From positions 62,001 through 126,000 of the forward strand of contig NZ_FOGE01000011.1 of the NCBI RefSeq assembly GCF_900111125.1: 64,000 bases of DNA, written 5' to 3'. The translations under genes were made by a program, and so were the position numbers. The stretch comes from Sphingobium sp. YR768. GTDB lineage: Bacteria > Pseudomonadota > Alphaproteobacteria > Sphingomonadales > Sphingomonadaceae. The notes beneath the pieces were generated by a model. That model did no database searches and was not told the origin of the DNA. It saw only the letters and a program-made list of their open reading frames with translations. This document shows, in pieces, positions 17,898 to 27,937 of the stretch (positions are counted from its first letter, which is position 1; the number at the start of each line of letters is the position of its first letter).

Positions 17898-19505
17898 CTA
17901 TTCCTCGATCATCAGCGCGCCGAAGGACGGCAAGATGCCCGGCGCGGCGCCATTGACGGCGACGAGTAGATTATTGGTCGGGGCGATCTCTTCGGGCCAT
18001 GCGGCCGGTTCGCCCGACAGGTTGAACAGGCAGAGCAGCGACTGGCCATCGGCTTGACGGCGGAAGAGCAGGCGCTGGTCGTCGGCGACCAGTATCTCCA
18101 GACTGCCATGGCGGAGCGCCGGATGCGCCTTGCGCAGGGCCAGCATGGCGCGGGTATGGTTGAGGAGCGAGGCGGCGTCTGCCTCCTGCGCGTCGACGGC
18201 GCGGGCGACATTCTCGTCGCCGACCGGCAGCCAGGGTTCGGCGGTGCTGAAGCCCGCCTGCGCCGCGTCTGCGGCCCAGGGCAGGGGGGTGCGTGCGCCA
18301 TCGCGCGACAGGGTCAGCGGCCAGTTGGCGATGGCTTCGGGGTCTTGCAGCTTCTCGAATGGGATATCGACCTGGGTGATGCCCAGCTCCTCGCCCTGAT
18401 AGAGGATGGCGTTGCCGCGTAGCGCGACCAGCAGCATGGCCTTCAGCCGCCCAAAAGCGGGGCGATCGGCGGGCACACACCAGCGTGACAAGGCACGCGG
18501 CGCATCATGATTTTCGAACGCCCAGCTCGGCCAGCCAAGGCCCGGCTCGTCGGGCCAGCGATCAATCGTTTCGGCAACCAGCGCGGGCGTCAGAGCGCCG
18601 GCATAGAGGAAGTTGAAGCCATAGGCGCTGTTGAGATGCGTCTCGCCTGCCGTGTAAGCCTTCATCTCCGTCTCGGAGAGATCGCCGCCGACTTCGGCCA
18701 CGGTGAAGATCGCCCCATATTCGTCGCATAGCGAACGGATGCGCTTGATGAAGTCGACCACGCCAGGATGCGACTGGCTATATTTCTTGATCTGATAGTC
18801 AAAGGAGCGGGTGCGCGGCTTGCCGGTGTCGGGCGCGGGCGGATTGTCGCGCAGCAGCGGGTCGTGCATCGAATGGTTGAGCGCGTCGAGGCGGAAGCCA
18901 TCGACGCCCCGGTCGAGCCAGAAACGCATGGCGCCCAGCAGCGCATCCTGCACCGCCGGATTATGCACGTTGAGCTGCGGCTGGCTGCTCAGAAACTGGT
19001 GCATATAATATTGGCCGCGTCGCCCGTCCCAGGTCCAGGCCGGGCCGCCGAAGACCGATTGCCAATTGTTGGGCGGGGTGCCGTCTTCCCGTGGATCGAC
19101 CCAGACGAACCAGTCGGCCTTGTCGCCGGTGCGGCTGGCGCGGCTTTGGGTGAACCAGTCGTGCAGGTCGGAACTATGAGCGTAAACCTGATCGATCGTG
19201 ACTTTCAGGCCGAGATCATGGGCGCGGGCGACCAGCGCGTCGAAATCGGCAAGCGTGCCGAAGATCGGATCGACATCGCAATAATCGGCAATGTCATAAC
19301 CGAAATCGCGCATCGGGGAGGTGAAGAAGGGTGAAATCCAGATGGCGTCTGCGCCCAGCCTTGCGACATGATCCAGCCGCTGGGTAATGCCGCTCAGATC
19401 GCCGATACCGTCGCCATTGCTGTCCTGAAAGCTGCGCGGATAGATTTGATAGATCACCGCACCCTTCCACCAGGGTTGATCGGTCGATGTCGTCGCAAGC
19501 GTCAT
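17898..19505 (-). CDS. GH13 alpha-glucosidase (oligo-1,6-glucosidase-like)
   Basis: A 535-residue GH13 enzyme without a signal peptide, so probably cytoplasmic. Signatures are GDGIGDLSGI (31-40), YPRSFQDSNGDG, nucleophile D207 in DGFRLDALNH, acid/base E271 in VAEVGGD and transition-state D334 in FENHD. This matches exo-acting alpha-glucosidases of the proteobacterial subfamily (GH13_23 type), which release glucose from maltose and maltodextrins. It is the last gene of a TonB receptor / amylase / glucosidase operon, 17 bases after the amylase gene; no good Shine-Dalgarno is seen, so coupling is likely. Confidence 0.93.
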   Translation of the reverse strand: MTLATTSTDQPWWKGAVIYQIYPRSFQDSNGDGIGDLSGITQRLDHVARLGADAIWISPFFTSPMRDFGYDIADYCDVDPIFGTLADFDALVARAHDLGLKVTIDQVYAHSSDLHDWFTQSRASRTGDKADWFVWVDPREDGTPPNNWQSVFGGPAWTWDGRRGQYYMHQFLSSQPQLNVHNPAVQDALLGAMRFWLDRGVDGFRLDALNHSMHDPLLRDNPPAPDTGKPRTRSFDYQIKKYSQSHPGVVDFIKRIRSLCDEYGAIFTVAEVGGDLSETEMKAYTAGETHLNSAYGFNFLYAGALTPALVAETIDRWPDEPGLGWPSWAFENHDAPRALSRWCVPADRPAFGRLKAMLLVALRGNAILYQGEELGITQVDIPFEKLQDPEAIANWPLTLSRDGARTPLPWAADAAQAGFSTAEPWLPVGDENVARAVDAQEADAASLLNHTRAMLALRKAHPALRHGSLEILVADDQRLLFRRQADGQSLLCLFNLSGEPAAWPEEIAPTNNLLVAVNGAAPGILPSFGALMIEE

Positions 19506-19522
19506 AAGGGGCGTTCCGGCGG

Positions 19523-21352
19523 TTAGGGGTGAGCGGCGCAGACGGCATAGCCGAAAGCGGGGAGGGAGAGGGCAAGACTGCCCGGCGCGACTGGCGCGGC
19601 CGGGCAGGTGCCGGCCAGCGACGTGAAGCCGCCGCTGGCTGGATCGACCGCGATATGGCCCGACAGCGGAGCGGCCGATGTATTGAAAGCGACCAGCACC
19701 TCGCGGCCCGTATCGGGATCGATGCGGGAGACGGCGAAGAGGCCGGGCTTGTCCGAACTGGCGCGCAATATGGTGGCGCCGCGCGACAAAGCGGGCGTGT
19801 CGCGGCGGACCTTCGCCAGCGTCGCGATCGCGCGATAGAGCGGGTGGTCGGGGTTGAAACTGTCGGTCGCGGTAGTTGCGTTCGTACCGACCAGTGGGCC
19901 CGCATTATATTCGGCCACCTTCGACGCGAACATGTCCTGCCGCGCCTGCTGGTCGTTGCCGGTCCCGGCAAAGCCCTGCTCGTCGCCATAATAGAGCGTG
20001 GGCACGCCGCGCAGCGTCAGCAGCATCGCATGACCCAATATGGCGCGCGCCAGTTCCTCGTCCGCGCGCATGCCGGGCTTCGCTTGCCGCAGGAAATAAG
20101 CGAAGCGGCCGGCATCATGATTGCCGAGGAAGGTCGGCAGTTGCAGCGCCGCCGCCTTGCCGCCTTCGTAGAGGGCATCATCCTCGCCAAGGCGTGCGAG
20201 CATCTCGGTCCCGGTCTTGCCGCTGGCCGCGTCGACGGCGGCGCGCATGAAGGCGAAATCGAGCACGGCAGGGAAGGCGGCGTTTCGGGTCCAGCTTGCC
20301 AGCAGCGCCGGATCATAGGCGTCGGTCGCGACTTCGCCGAAGATGTGGAAATGGGGAATGCCCTTCGCTGCCGCATGGGCGCGGATGGCGGGAATGAAGG
20401 CGCGCCAGAATTCCGCATTCACATGGCGGGCGGTGTCGATGCGATAGCCATCGATGCCGAAACGGTCGATCCAGCCTTTGTAGATTTCGATGAAGCCAGC
20501 AACCACGCGCGGGTCTTCGGTGGCCAGATCGTCCAGCCCGACGAAATCGCCATATTGCGCACTCTCGCCCTTCCAGTCGGTGTCGCCGCGATTGTGATAA
20601 TAGATCGGGTCGTTGAGCCAGGCGGGGGTCTTGGCCTTCTCCTCGCCTTTCGGAATGACGGGCGTATAGGCGAAGGATGGATCGGTCAGTTTCGCCCAGT
20701 TGGCGGTACTGCCATCCCGGTCGCCGGCGAAACCGTCGTTGATCGGCTTGCCAGCCGCACCGCCTTGTCGCGACCAGGGATAGTCGGCCTTGCTGCGATA
20801 GGGCGCCGCGCTGGTGGGGCTTTCCCGATATTGGATCACATCGGCCGTATGGTTGGCGATGATGTCCATATAGACCTTCATGCCGCGTTGGTGCGCCGCA
20901 TCGACCAGCGCCTTGAAATCCGTGTCCGTGCCGAAATGCGGATCGACGCGAGTGAAGTCCGTCACCCAATAGCCATGATAGCCGGCGCTTTCCTGCCCCT
21001 TGGCGCCCTGTACCGGTTTGTTCCTGAAGATCGGCGCCAGCCAGATGGCGGTTGCGCCAAGGCCCTGAATATAGGCCAGCTTCGCTGTCAGGCCCTTGAG
21101 GTCGCCGCCGTGATAGAAAGCGCGGGAGGTCGGATCATAGCCGGTCTGGAGCGGACTGTCCTTCAGACCACCCCGGTCGTTCTTCGGGTCGCCATTGGCG
21201 AAGCGGTCGGGCAGGACGAAATAGACGATTTCCTGCTCCGGCGTGCGGGCGCGCAGGTCACTCAGCGTATCCGCCTGCGCACTGACCGCGCCGGTCAGGG
21301 CCGCAGCCATCCCGGCGGCCGTCACGAGAAAAGTCGTGGCCGTTCGACCCAT
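19523..21352 (-). CDS. Secreted GH13 alpha-amylase/neopullulanase
   Basis: A 609-residue exported GH13 enzyme. After the signal peptide (ends ...AVSAQA) come VYFVLPDRFANGD, the catalytic nucleophile in DGYRIDTARHV, the acid in HIFGEVATD and NHD in FLGNHDAGR, followed by a C-terminal beta domain. It resembles SusA-type neopullulanases and secreted alpha-amylases that cut starch or cyclodextrins outside the inner membrane. The chosen ATG has AAGGGG eight bases upstream; a GTG nine bases further upstream overlaps that ribosome-binding site. It is the middle gene of the minus-strand maltodextrin operon. Confidence 0.92.
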   Translation of the reverse strand: MGRTATTFLVTAAGMAAALTGAVSAQADTLSDLRARTPEQEIVYFVLPDRFANGDPKNDRGGLKDSPLQTGYDPTSRAFYHGGDLKGLTAKLAYIQGLGATAIWLAPIFRNKPVQGAKGQESAGYHGYWVTDFTRVDPHFGTDTDFKALVDAAHQRGMKVYMDIIANHTADVIQYRESPTSAAPYRSKADYPWSRQGGAAGKPINDGFAGDRDGSTANWAKLTDPSFAYTPVIPKGEEKAKTPAWLNDPIYYHNRGDTDWKGESAQYGDFVGLDDLATEDPRVVAGFIEIYKGWIDRFGIDGYRIDTARHVNAEFWRAFIPAIRAHAAAKGIPHFHIFGEVATDAYDPALLASWTRNAAFPAVLDFAFMRAAVDAASGKTGTEMLARLGEDDALYEGGKAAALQLPTFLGNHDAGRFAYFLRQAKPGMRADEELARAILGHAMLLTLRGVPTLYYGDEQGFAGTGNDQQARQDMFASKVAEYNAGPLVGTNATTATDSFNPDHPLYRAIATLAKVRRDTPALSRGATILRASSDKPGLFAVSRIDPDTGREVLVAFNTSAAPLSGHIAVDPASGGFTSLAGTCPAAPVAPGSLALSLPAFGYAVCAAHP

Positions 21353-21422
21353 GGAGGGCACCCCTTTGCTTGAGCCTTTGAAAAGGCCCGGCGACGCAGC
21401 GGCCGCCGGGCCAGTCTACACA

Positions 21423-24128
21423 TCAGAAGCGGTAGTTGAAGCCCGCCATGAAGCGGCGGCCATAAGTCTGGTAATTGCGGATCTGGATCGACGCGCCGGT
21501 ATCCACCGAAACAAAGGGTTCGTCGGTCAGATTCTGCCCCTGCAGGAAGAGCGACAGCCCCTCCAGCGCGCTGCCCTTCTGGAAATCATAGCCGATTTGT
21601 CCGTCGACGATGGTTTCGCTGAGCGCGCGGCGCAGCTCCCGCTCGCCGCCAAAGCCCACAAACTGGCCGACGAAAGAGGAGCGGTAGCGGACCGAACCGC
21701 GCGCAGAGAAGCCCCACTTCTCGAAGAACAGCGTGCCGTTGGCGACCCAGCGCGAATAATCGGGCAGGTCTTCGGACGATGCGCCCACGCCCGGCTTGAT
21801 GCTGGTCTTGGTATAGCCGAGGCCACCGGTCAGGCCGAAGCCGTCCAGCGCCGGCGTCACCACTTCGAACGGCACGGTTCCGGCCAGTTCAAAGCCATAG
21901 AGCTTGCCGCCCTTGCCATTGACCGGGCGGGTCAGCGTGCCTTGCGGATCGGTGACGCCCGGCGGCAGGAGGATGGGCAGGCCCGTATAATCGAACGCCG
22001 CCGTCTCGCGATAGACATAGCTTTGCAGCTTCTTGGCGAAGAGCTGGACGCCCAGATAGCCCTTGGTGCCGAAATATTTCTCGAAATTGAGGTCCGCTGC
22101 CCAGGCGCGATAGGGGCGCAGCGTGGGATTGCCGCCGGTGCCGGTGATGACGCCGCTGGCGGTGTTGTAGCCATAGTCGAGGCTGACTTTCATATCCTCG
22201 AACCGGGGGCGCTGGATTTCGCGTGCGGCCGACAGGCGGATCACGAAATCACTCGGCATGCGCAGCGACAGGTTCATGCTGGGCAGCACGTCCCAATAGG
22301 TGGCGCCGCGCGTGGTGGGCACCAGATCGGCCGCCGCCAGATTGACGAAGCCGCGCGACTTCTGCTCGGTATTCTGGGCAAGGACGCCGATATTGCCCGT
22401 CAGTTCGGACGATCCGACCGGCTGGTTGATATTGGCCATCAGATAGGCGGACATGACCCGTTCGGTCACAGAATAGGCTTTGGCTGGCACATCCTTGCTG
22501 GGGTTCAATATCTTCTGATAAACGCCATCCTCCAGCAGCTTGAACGGATCGTAACTCAGCACCGGGCCAAGGCCTAGGAAGCTCAGGTCCGTGGCGGCCA
22601 GCCGATATTGCTGCGGCAGCACCAGCGACGTCGCGCCATTGGCGAGATTCAGCACATATTCTTCCGGCGTCTTCGCCTTGGTGCGGTCGGTATAGCCAAG
22701 GCCGACGGTGATCTTCGACAGGAAGCTGCCCTCGATCTCCTTGCCGAACTCGATCTGGTAGCTCTTGATCTCATCGTCGATGATGCGGTTGTTATAATAG
22801 CCTTCCTGATGGCCGAGCGGCGCGCCGCCGCCCCAGCCGAGCGGATCGGTCAGCACCATCAGATTGGGGTCGCTATAGTCCAGCAAATGGCTGGTGAAAT
22901 GCGTGCCCTTGCCGTCGCTGACGAAGTCCAGCGTGTCGGTAGCGCCATTGCCCGCGCCCGGCCCGGTACCGGCATTGGATTCCAGCGAGAGTTCGCTGCG
23001 GTCGGTGCGCGAATAGCCGAAGTCGAAGCTGGCCGACCAGCCATCGTCACCGGTATATTTGGCGTTGAAGCCGCCGGAGAAGATGGTCGATTTACGCTCA
23101 TAGCCATGGTTGTTCACCACCGCCTCGACATTGGTGAAGGTGCCGCTGTTGATGAAATTGCCGTCGGTCGTTTCGCTGCCCGCAACGGGGGTGGCGCTGC
23201 TCCAGAACAGCGGAACCTCGACCCCGCGCTTGATCTGCTTGTCCTTGAAGTCGCCATAGAAACCGTCGAAGGTCAGCAGCAACGTATCGGTCGCCTGCAT
23301 CTGGACGCTGCCCTGAATGCCGAGACGCTTGAGTTGAGTCGACACGCCGAAGGGCTTCACCCCGCCGATCACCTTGCGGCCGTCGCTGGTGTCGGCATAG
23401 CCCCAGGCTTCGAACTCCTTCGACTGATAGGGTTCATCGCTATAGGCGACCGACAGGGCGACACCGATCCGGTCCCCGGCGAACTGGTCGACATAGGTGC
23501 CGGTCAGGCGATAGCCTTTGTCCTTGCTGTCGGCATTGACCTTGCCAAGGTCCGCATAGACGCCGCGCGCGCCCACGGCGATCATCTGCTTGCCATAGTC
23601 GAGCGGGCGGATGGTGCGGATGTCCACGGTGCCGACCAGACCCTGATGGATGAGGTTGGCCTGCGGCGTCTTGTAGACGTCGACGCGGCTGACGACTTCG
23701 GCGGGATATTGGTCGAATTCGACATTGCGCTGTTCGCCGGTCGATGTCTGCGGCCGGCCGTTGAGCGTGGTCGAGGACAGGTCGGCGCTGGCGCCGCGAA
23801 TGGCGATCGAATTGGCGCGGCCGAACAGGCGCTGTGATGTCAGGCCGGGCAGGCGAGCGATGGATTCGCCGATGGAGGCGTCGGGCAGCTTGCCGATATC
23901 TTCGGCCGATACCGACTCCACGATCGTCTGCGCGTTCTTCTTGACGTTGACGGCGCTTTGCAGCGCGGCGCGGAAGCCGGTGACGATGATGGTGTCGTTC
24001 GCCCCGCCTTGCGGTGATGCGTCGGCCTGCGGCACATCCTGCGCGCACGCCGGGGCGGCGCTGCCCGCCATGACGATGGCAAAGATGGAAGCGCCCAGCA
24101 AATGGGCACGATTGAACTGATTGGCCAC
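21423..24128 (-). CDS. TonB-dependent receptor, probable maltodextrin uptake
   Basis: A 901-residue receptor of the long Xanthomonas-Caulobacter type: signal peptide (ends ...APACAQ), TonB box DTIIVTGFRAALQSAVNVKK, plug with AEDIGKLPDASIGESIARLPG and RGASADLSSTTLNGR, and a barrel ending ...FMAGFNYRF. This subfamily includes maltose and oligosaccharide receptors. The start is GTG with GGGGAGAGG just upstream. It leads an operon with the amylase and alpha-glucosidase and is divergent from a LacI regulator, so maltodextrin-regulated starch uptake is a strong inference. Confidence 0.92.
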   Translation of the reverse strand: MANQFNRAHLLGASIFAIVMAGSAAPACAQDVPQADASPQGGANDTIIVTGFRAALQSAVNVKKNAQTIVESVSAEDIGKLPDASIGESIARLPGLTSQRLFGRANSIAIRGASADLSSTTLNGRPQTSTGEQRNVEFDQYPAEVVSRVDVYKTPQANLIHQGLVGTVDIRTIRPLDYGKQMIAVGARGVYADLGKVNADSKDKGYRLTGTYVDQFAGDRIGVALSVAYSDEPYQSKEFEAWGYADTSDGRKVIGGVKPFGVSTQLKRLGIQGSVQMQATDTLLLTFDGFYGDFKDKQIKRGVEVPLFWSSATPVAGSETTDGNFINSGTFTNVEAVVNNHGYERKSTIFSGGFNAKYTGDDGWSASFDFGYSRTDRSELSLESNAGTGPGAGNGATDTLDFVSDGKGTHFTSHLLDYSDPNLMVLTDPLGWGGGAPLGHQEGYYNNRIIDDEIKSYQIEFGKEIEGSFLSKITVGLGYTDRTKAKTPEEYVLNLANGATSLVLPQQYRLAATDLSFLGLGPVLSYDPFKLLEDGVYQKILNPSKDVPAKAYSVTERVMSAYLMANINQPVGSSELTGNIGVLAQNTEQKSRGFVNLAAADLVPTTRGATYWDVLPSMNLSLRMPSDFVIRLSAAREIQRPRFEDMKVSLDYGYNTASGVITGTGGNPTLRPYRAWAADLNFEKYFGTKGYLGVQLFAKKLQSYVYRETAAFDYTGLPILLPPGVTDPQGTLTRPVNGKGGKLYGFELAGTVPFEVVTPALDGFGLTGGLGYTKTSIKPGVGASSEDLPDYSRWVANGTLFFEKWGFSARGSVRYRSSFVGQFVGFGGERELRRALSETIVDGQIGYDFQKGSALEGLSLFLQGQNLTDEPFVSVDTGASIQIRNYQTYGRRFMAGFNYRF

Positions 24129-24264
24129 TATATCCTCTCCCCTATGGCATCGGCGAACCCCTTCACCGATGCTGGACCCTGTCTGTGCGGGCGTGGCCCT
24201 GTGGCACCACTGTCCTCGCTATGGCGCTGTTCTACGCCTGTAGCGATCGGTCCGGCCATAAGGC

Positions 24265-24275
24265 ATACGTATACG
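24265..24275. promoter_or_regulatory. Overlapping palindromes between TonB receptor and LacI regulator genes
   Basis: Two 8-base palindromes overlap here (ATACGTAT, 24265-24272; CGTATACG, 24268-24275) in the 275-base divergent region. They are CG-centred like many LacI-family operators and lie 137 bases upstream of the receptor start. This is the only candidate operator I can see in the gap. Confidence 0.35.
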
Positions 24276-24403
24276 CATAATTATGGCCCCTCCCGACTGT
24301 GGCGGCGGTGCAACGGATCGTTCGGGGCGAAAGGACGTAATTGCCTTGTTTTCCGTGCCGTCCTACCATGGCTGTGGCGCGGGCACCGCGCAGAAGGAGA
24401 GAG

Positions 24404-25438
24404 ATGGGACGCCAGCCCAGCAGCAAGCCGACCAGCTTCGACATCGCCTATTTAGCCGGCGTGTCGCAGCCCACGGTCAGCCGCGCCCTGCGCGGATCGC
24501 GATCGGTCAGTCTGGCCACCCGCCAGCGGATCGAGGCGATTGCCCGCGATCTTAACTATTCGGTCGACAAAAATGCATCCTCGCTGCGCTCACAGCGATC
24601 CAACACGATCGCCTTGCTGTTCTTCGAAGATCCGACGCCCGACGAATCCAATATCAACCCTTTCTTTCTGGCGATGCTGGGATCAATCACGCGGCAATGC
24701 GGCGCACGCGGGCTGGACCTGCTGATCTCTTTCCAGAAGATGGAGGATGACTGGCATGTCCGCTATCAGGACAGCCATCGGGCCGACGGCCTGATCCTGC
24801 TCGGCTATGGCGATTATACGCTGTACGAGCGGCGTCTGACCGATCTGGTCGGCCATGGCACCCATTTTGTGCGCTGGGGATCGGTAGGTGAAGACACGAT
24901 CGGTCCGACGGTGGGGTCGGACAACATTGGCGCGGGACGGCTGGCAGGCGACCATCTGCTGGGGCTTGGCCGCCATTACATCGCCTTTCTGGGGCATGCC
25001 GATCGCCATTATCCCGAATTTGCCGATCGCTATGCCGGCCTGTGTCAGGCGATGATGGCGCGGGGCGTGGCGCCCGATCCCGCGCTTCAGGTCGATGCCC
25101 TGACCGCCGAGGACGCCGGACAGGCCGCCGCCCGAACGCTGATCGCGCGGGGCGTGCCGTTCGACGCCATCTTCGCTGCCAGCGATCTGATCGCGATCGG
25201 GGCGATGCGCGCGCTGGCGGAGGCCGGCCTGTCCGTGCCGGGCGACGTTGCGATCGTCGGCTTTGACGATATTCCCGCCGCCAGCCTGACCAATCCGCCG
25301 CTCACCACCGTCATGCAGGATATCAAGGGCGCAGGAGCCTTGCTGGTCGACACACTGGTCGCGCGGATCGAAGATCGAGCGCCGCCGCCCGATATCCTTC
25401 AGGCGCGACTGGTGATCCGGCGCAGCACGGGCGGTTGA
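24404..25438 (+). CDS. LacI-family transcriptional regulator
   Basis: A 344-residue regulator. The LacI helix-turn-helix ([22 protein letters not shown]) is followed by the hinge ([20 protein letters not shown]) and a periplasmic-binding-protein-like effector domain ([33 protein letters not shown]). The ATG at 24404 is preceded by AAGGAGAGAG; the longer open frame upstream has no such signal. It is divergent from the TonB receptor operon, the standard position for a repressor of starch or maltodextrin genes; maltose or glucose derivatives are the likely effectors. Confidence 0.92.
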   Translation: MGRQPSSKPTSFDIAYLAGVSQPTVSRALRGSRSVSLATRQRIEAIARDLNYSVDKNASSLRSQRSNTIALLFFEDPTPDESNINPFFLAMLGSITRQCGARGLDLLISFQKMEDDWHVRYQDSHRADGLILLGYGDYTLYERRLTDLVGHGTHFVRWGSVGEDTIGPTVGSDNIGAGRLAGDHLLGLGRHYIAFLGHADRHYPEFADRYAGLCQAMMARGVAPDPALQVDALTAEDAGQAAARTLIARGVPFDAIFAASDLIAIGAMRALAEAGLSVPGDVAIVGFDDIPAASLTNPPLTTVMQDIKGAGALLVDTLVARIEDRAPPPDILQARLVIRRSTGG

Positions 25439-25502
25439 CCCTTGCCTGCGGCCGACCATCATGCGAACGGCGACGGCTCCATCAGCCATCGCAGGAGCAG
25501 GG

Positions 25503-26558
25503 ATGCATATCCTCATTTTGCCGGGAGACGGCATCGGTCCCGAAATCAGCGCAGCGACAAGGCAGGTGCTGGAGGCGGCGGACAAGGCCTTCTCGCTCAA
25601 CCTGAGCTTTGAGGAAATGGCGATCGGCTTCGCGTCTCTGGCGGAGCAGGGGACCACCTGTCCCGACGGCGTACTGACGCGAATTCCGCAAGTGGACGGC
25701 GTAATCCTGGGGCCGGTGTCGCATTATGACTATCCCCCGCGCGATCAGGGCGGGATCAATCCTTCGGGCGAATTGCGCGTGCGCTTCAATCTGGGCGCGA
25801 ACATCCGGCCTTGCCGGTCGCGCCCGGACCTCAGCATCCTGCGCAAGCCGATGGACCTGATCATCGTGCGCGAATGCACTGAGGGCTTTTATTCCGACCG
25901 CAACATGCATGCGGGCATTCCCGAATTCATGCCCGATCCCGACACCGCCCTGTCAGTGCGCAAGATCAGCGCGCAGGCCTGTCGCCGCGTCGCCCATGCG
26001 GCTTTCCGTCTGGCACAGGGTCGCCGCCGGAAAGTGGCGGCGGTTCACAAGGCCAATGTCCTCAAAATGTCCGACGGCCTGTTCCTGCGCGAAGTGCGCG
26101 CAGTCGCCACCCATTATCCCGATGTAGAACTGGAAGAGTTGATCGTGGACGCGACCGCCGCGCTGCTCATCCGCACGCCCGATCGGTTCGATGTCATCGT
26201 CACCACCAACATGTTCGGCGATATCCTGTCGGATGAGGCGTCCGAACTATGCGGCAGTCTGGGGCTGGGCGGGTCGATCAATGCGGGTGAAGATATCTGC
26301 GTCGCGCAGGCCCAGCATGGCTCAGCGCCTGATATCGCAGGCCGCAATGTCGCCAATCCGACATCGCTCATCTTGTCGGCCGCCATGCTCCTCGACTGGC
26401 GTGGCCATCGGGATGACAATGTCGCGCTGATCGAAGCCGCCGCTGCAATCGAACGGGCGGTGGATAAGGTGCTGGATGATCCGGCGCTACGCACCGCCGA
26501 TGTGGGCGGGCAACAGGGCACGGACGCCTTCACCCGGTCGGTGATCGCCGCACTCTAA
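25503..26558 (+). CDS. Isocitrate/isopropylmalate dehydrogenase-family enzyme
   Basis: A 351-residue NAD(P)-dependent beta-decarboxylating dehydrogenase. Visible family motifs are LILPGDGIGPEI at the N-terminus, catalytic Tyr in RECTEGFYSDRN, Lys in KANVLKMSDGLF and the metal-binding NMFGDILSDEASEL with GGSINAGE. AGGAG five bases before the ATG supports the start. It lies 64 bases after the LacI gene on the same strand. The family includes isocitrate, 3-isopropylmalate, tartrate and homoisocitrate dehydrogenases; the sequence features I can read do not separate these, so the substrate is open. Confidence 0.85.
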   Translation: MHILILPGDGIGPEISAATRQVLEAADKAFSLNLSFEEMAIGFASLAEQGTTCPDGVLTRIPQVDGVILGPVSHYDYPPRDQGGINPSGELRVRFNLGANIRPCRSRPDLSILRKPMDLIIVRECTEGFYSDRNMHAGIPEFMPDPDTALSVRKISAQACRRVAHAAFRLAQGRRRKVAAVHKANVLKMSDGLFLREVRAVATHYPDVELEELIVDATAALLIRTPDRFDVIVTTNMFGDILSDEASELCGSLGLGGSINAGEDICVAQAQHGSAPDIAGRNVANPTSLILSAAMLLDWRGHRDDNVALIEAAAAIERAVDKVLDDPALRTADVGGQQGTDAFTRSVIAAL

Positions 26559-27937
26559 CCCTGCTCGGCCGCGAAGCGAACGGAGATATGCGTGCCCGGT
26601 CCCTCCGGCGCGATCTCCACGCTGGCGCCCATGCGGGACGCGGCCGATTGCACGATCGCCAGCCCCAGTCCGGTGCCGTCCGGCCCGGTCTGGGCGTTCG
26701 CGCGGAAGAAGCGTTCGAACACTTTCTCATGATGTTCGCGTGCGATGCCGGGGCCGTCATCGCCGACCGTCAGCAGGATTGCGCCGCTCTGGTGCGACAG
26801 GGTGACGGTCACCATGCCGCCGCGACGATTATAGCGAATGCCATTGTCGATCAGATTGGCGATGATCTCAAACACCAAGGTCCGATGTGCTCGGACCCGA
26901 TAGGCATGGCCATCTTCCGAATCGAGATTGAGTTCGACTTCGGCATGGATCGCCTGATTGATCAGCCGGGCGATGACGGCGGTGCTGACCTCCTTCAGAT
27001 CGACCGATTCCAGCGGCGGAGCGGCACCTGCTTCCTCGGCACGCGCCAATGCCAGCAACTGCGTCACCAGCCGTTCCAGCCGCTGCACGGCGTCTGCAAT
27101 TTCATCGAGCGCGGCGACCGATCCACGTCGCGCCAGTTCGATCTGCACGCGCAATACCGAAAGCGGCGTGCGCATCTGGTGCGAAGCATCGGCCGTGAAG
27201 CGACGCACGCCGCTGGTGGCGCGATCGAGTTGCGCCAGAAGATGGTCGAACGCCGTTGCCAGCGGCTCCAGCTCATTGGGCAGCGGCCCGGCGTCGAGGG
27301 GCGAGAAGTCGGGCCGCACGCCGGCGTCGCGCGCTTCCACCGACCGGCGTAATCGGGCCAGAGGACGCAGGCTCCATCCCAGCGCCGGGCGCAGCAGCAT
27401 CACGGCAACGCCGACCAGCGCGACTTCGCCCAGCAGCAGGGCGACGATCAACTGCCCCGCCAGTGTCTTGCGATTGTCCAGCGTCTCGGCCACTTGCACG
27501 ATGACCGGCTGTTCGATCCGGGGCAGCATCCGTTTCACCTCGGCAATACGGATGCCCTGATCGCGATAGGTCGAAAAGCGGAAGCGCGGCTGATCCACCA
27601 GCATCGTGTCGGGATCAGGCGCGGGCAGGTCGGCATAGCCGGTCAGCAATGCACGGCCTACGGCGATCCGGTAATAGACATTGTCGCGCTCATTATTTTC
27701 CAGCATGCCAAAGGCGGCGGGCGGCAGGTCCAGCGTCACTTCGCCGCGCTCCACCTGCACCGTCTCCGCGATCGCGCCCAGCGCGCCGCCCAGAACACGG
27801 TCGTTGGTCCGGCGCACCACGTCGGAAATCAGCGTTGCGCCGCCCACGCCGATGATGGCCGCCGCGCCCAGTAATGGCCCCAGCATCGCCGCCAGCAGGC
27901 GGGTGCGCAGCGCAATGGCGCGTGCCTTACCCGGCAT
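26555..27937 (-). CDS. TctE-like sensor histidine kinase
   Basis: A 460-residue membrane kinase. Two membrane segments (about 12-40 and 160-183) flank a periplasmic sensor region of the 2CSK_N type found in TctE-like kinases, followed by a HAMP-like linker. The phosphoacceptor is H253 in ASHQMRTPLSVL, then an N-box (NLIDNGIRYNRRGG), DDGPGI and GTGLGLAIV. The start overlaps the response-regulator gene by 11 bases, so the two are translationally coupled. It probably senses a carboxylate, because the divergent operon encodes a citrate-type transporter. It overlaps the previous plus-strand gene by 4 bases, tail to tail. Confidence 0.9.
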   Translation of the reverse strand: MPGKARAIALRTRLLAAMLGPLLGAAAIIGVGGATLISDVVRRTNDRVLGGALGAIAETVQVERGEVTLDLPPAAFGMLENNERDNVYYRIAVGRALLTGYADLPAPDPDTMLVDQPRFRFSTYRDQGIRIAEVKRMLPRIEQPVIVQVAETLDNRKTLAGQLIVALLLGEVALVGVAVMLLRPALGWSLRPLARLRRSVEARDAGVRPDFSPLDAGPLPNELEPLATAFDHLLAQLDRATSGVRRFTADASHQMRTPLSVLRVQIELARRGSVAALDEIADAVQRLERLVTQLLALARAEEAGAAPPLESVDLKEVSTAVIARLINQAIHAEVELNLDSEDGHAYRVRAHRTLVFEIIANLIDNGIRYNRRGGMVTVTLSHQSGAILLTVGDDGPGIAREHHEKVFERFFRANAQTGPDGTGLGLAIVQSAASRMGASVEIAPEGPGTHISVRFAAEQG

